A DNA stretch of 64,000 bases, from assembly GCF_037975245.1 (NCBI RefSeq), contig NC_092569.1, positions 32,571,668 through 32,635,667 of the forward strand, given 5' to 3'. Of the stretch, positions 62,947-64,000 are shown one piece after another. This stretch comes from Apostichopus japonicus (taxonomy: Eukaryota > Echinodermata > Holothuroidea > Aspidochirotida > Stichopodidae). The translations under genes and the position numbers were made by a program. A model generated the notes under the pieces. That model ran no database searches. It was given only the letters and a program-made list of their open reading frames with translations, and had not been told where the DNA came from. Positions within the stretch are counted from its first letter, which is position 1; each line of letters begins with the position of its first letter.

Positions 62947-63045
62947 AGACAATGGAAAGAGCAAAGAAATTTATGGCTTGAATCGGATTCAAAGAGGTTA
63001 CTAGTTGGAATCCACATTGGAAATTCTTTTGCTCTTTCCATGTCT
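62947..63045. ncRNA. Candidate pre-miRNA-like hairpin
   Basis: AGACAATGGAAAGAGCAAAG on the 5' arm pairs with CTTTTGCTCTTTCCATGTCT on the 3' arm. The ~25-bp stem has one bulge and two mismatches, then a looser stem and a loop of ~40 bases; total ~99 nt. Size and shape fit a pre-miRNA or a very small MITE. I do not recognise either arm as a known miRNA. Confidence 0.3.
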
Positions 63046-63089
63046 GTAACTAAGTGGAAGATCTGTTGATCCTATTGAACTGTTTATTT

Positions 63090-63465
63090 AAGGTACCGTA
63101 GTACTTACTACAGTAGTACTTACTACAGTGATACTTACTACAGTGGTACTTACTACACTAGTAAAATTACAACACTAGTACTTACTGCAGTAGTACTTTC
63201 TACAGTAGTACTTACTATGTACTTACTACACTAGTAATTACTACTCTAGCACTTACTGCAGTAGTACTTTCTACAGTAGTACTTACTATAGTGGTACTTA
63301 CTACAGTATTACTACAGTGGTACTTACTACAGTAGTACTTACTGTGTGTGCAGTTGTACTGATTACAGTAGTACTTACTACAGTCGTACTTACTACAGTA
63401 CTACTTACTACAGTACTACTTACTACAGTACAGTAGTACTGACTACAGTAGTACCTACACAGTAT
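63090..63465. repeat. ~15-bp TACTTACTACAGTAG repeat array
   Basis: Irregular copies of GTAGTACTTACTACA, interrupted by short deletions and CTAGTAATTAC variants. Partly self-complementary (AGTAGTACT, TACTACAGTAGTA). Confidence 0.93.
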
Positions 63466-64000
63466 GCTTCCAAATTTGATTCATTCAAAGTTACAGTTAA
63501 TATCAGCATTTGTAAGAGGTAGCTGTAGCACATTAGTATATTCAGTAGCAGCTCTCTGTAAGTGTGTGTAGGTCAATGGTGGCTCCATGCTATCTTCAAT
63601 ACTTTCAAATCACAGCTGAAGTTGTTGTTAATTCTCATCAGAGTTTGGATTCATATTGAACACCTCCATAATTGCATAATTGTAGGGCAAGGAAATATGA
63701 ATTGAATAGAATATATTAAAAAGAACATTTCACAAGCATATATATTCTTAATGAGAGTTGCATCTACTGGGAAATGGAATGTGATTATGAAACAAATTAA
63801 CACGTGCAGCCAGAGGCAGATAAATACTAATAGGCCGTCGTACGGCAGTTTATAATGTAAAATGTCCTGAGCAGACTGTATATTATTCGTCCTTGACTAA
63901 TTCCTACTCAGTGGTCTATCATGAGGAGGATTCGCACTTGGACTAAATTAAACTCCACCGAGCCATAAATGGTTGCTTCACTTTTAATACAGAGTGCAGT

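Overview
This is animal nuclear DNA: AT-rich, intron-split genes with GT-AG splice sites, long introns and heavy tandem-repeat and transposon load, with no bacterial gene structure. The many TAGGCCTAG-type and TACTGTA/TACAGTA words, foldback-type elements and deuterostome-like proteins suggest an echinoderm (sea cucumber or a relative). That taxonomic call is inference from style only.

Three genes are recognised. (1) TAF2, a TFIID subunit, runs on the minus strand from its start codon at 9266 to the left edge. Eight exons join in frame into the first 267 codons; the rest lies outside the window. (2) RPS21, the 40S protein eS21, starts on the plus strand at 9357, only 90 bp from the TAF2 start codon. 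It has five coding exons ending at 16060 and a poly(A) signal at 16199. The two genes must share a compact divergent promoter, with pyrimidine-rich TCT/TOP sequence on the RPS21 side. (3) A single-exon minus-strand reading frame of 1257 codons (25470-29243) carries the N- and C-terminal signatures of the FAM110 centrosome/spindle protein family, with a very long repetitive centre. A probable first coding exon of an unidentified plus-strand gene lies at 56886-56989.

The rest is non-coding. The most striking structure is in TAF2. The exon at 1951-2189 has both ends tandemly amplified into the flanking introns: about ten extra copies of its 3' end plus 5' splice site (127-bp unit, 570-1950), and three extra copies of its 5' end plus 3' splice site (89-bp unit, about 2190-2480). 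Other structures are a 740-bp inverted-repeat element in TAF2 intron 1, an 859-bp element with 28-bp perfect TIRs and TAA duplications in RPS21 intron 2, and a retropepsin-like retroelement relic (about 22.77-23.21 kb). A foldback-like element whose arms are ~145-bp tandem repeats lies at 52.2-54.06 kb, with two related elements having G/C-homopolymer ends at 35.3 and 55.4 kb. Large minisatellites lie at 22.0, 22.5, 31.2, 37.7, 39.4-42.0, 49.8 and 63.1 kb, several with higher-order organisation.

Between these I find no supportable genes. The large intervals 17.7-22.0, 23.2-25.5, 29.2-31.1, 32-37.7, 42-49.7 and 57-64 kb hold short frames without recognisable domains. All exon calls come from reading splice sites and homology by eye; none was checked by alignment or RNA data.
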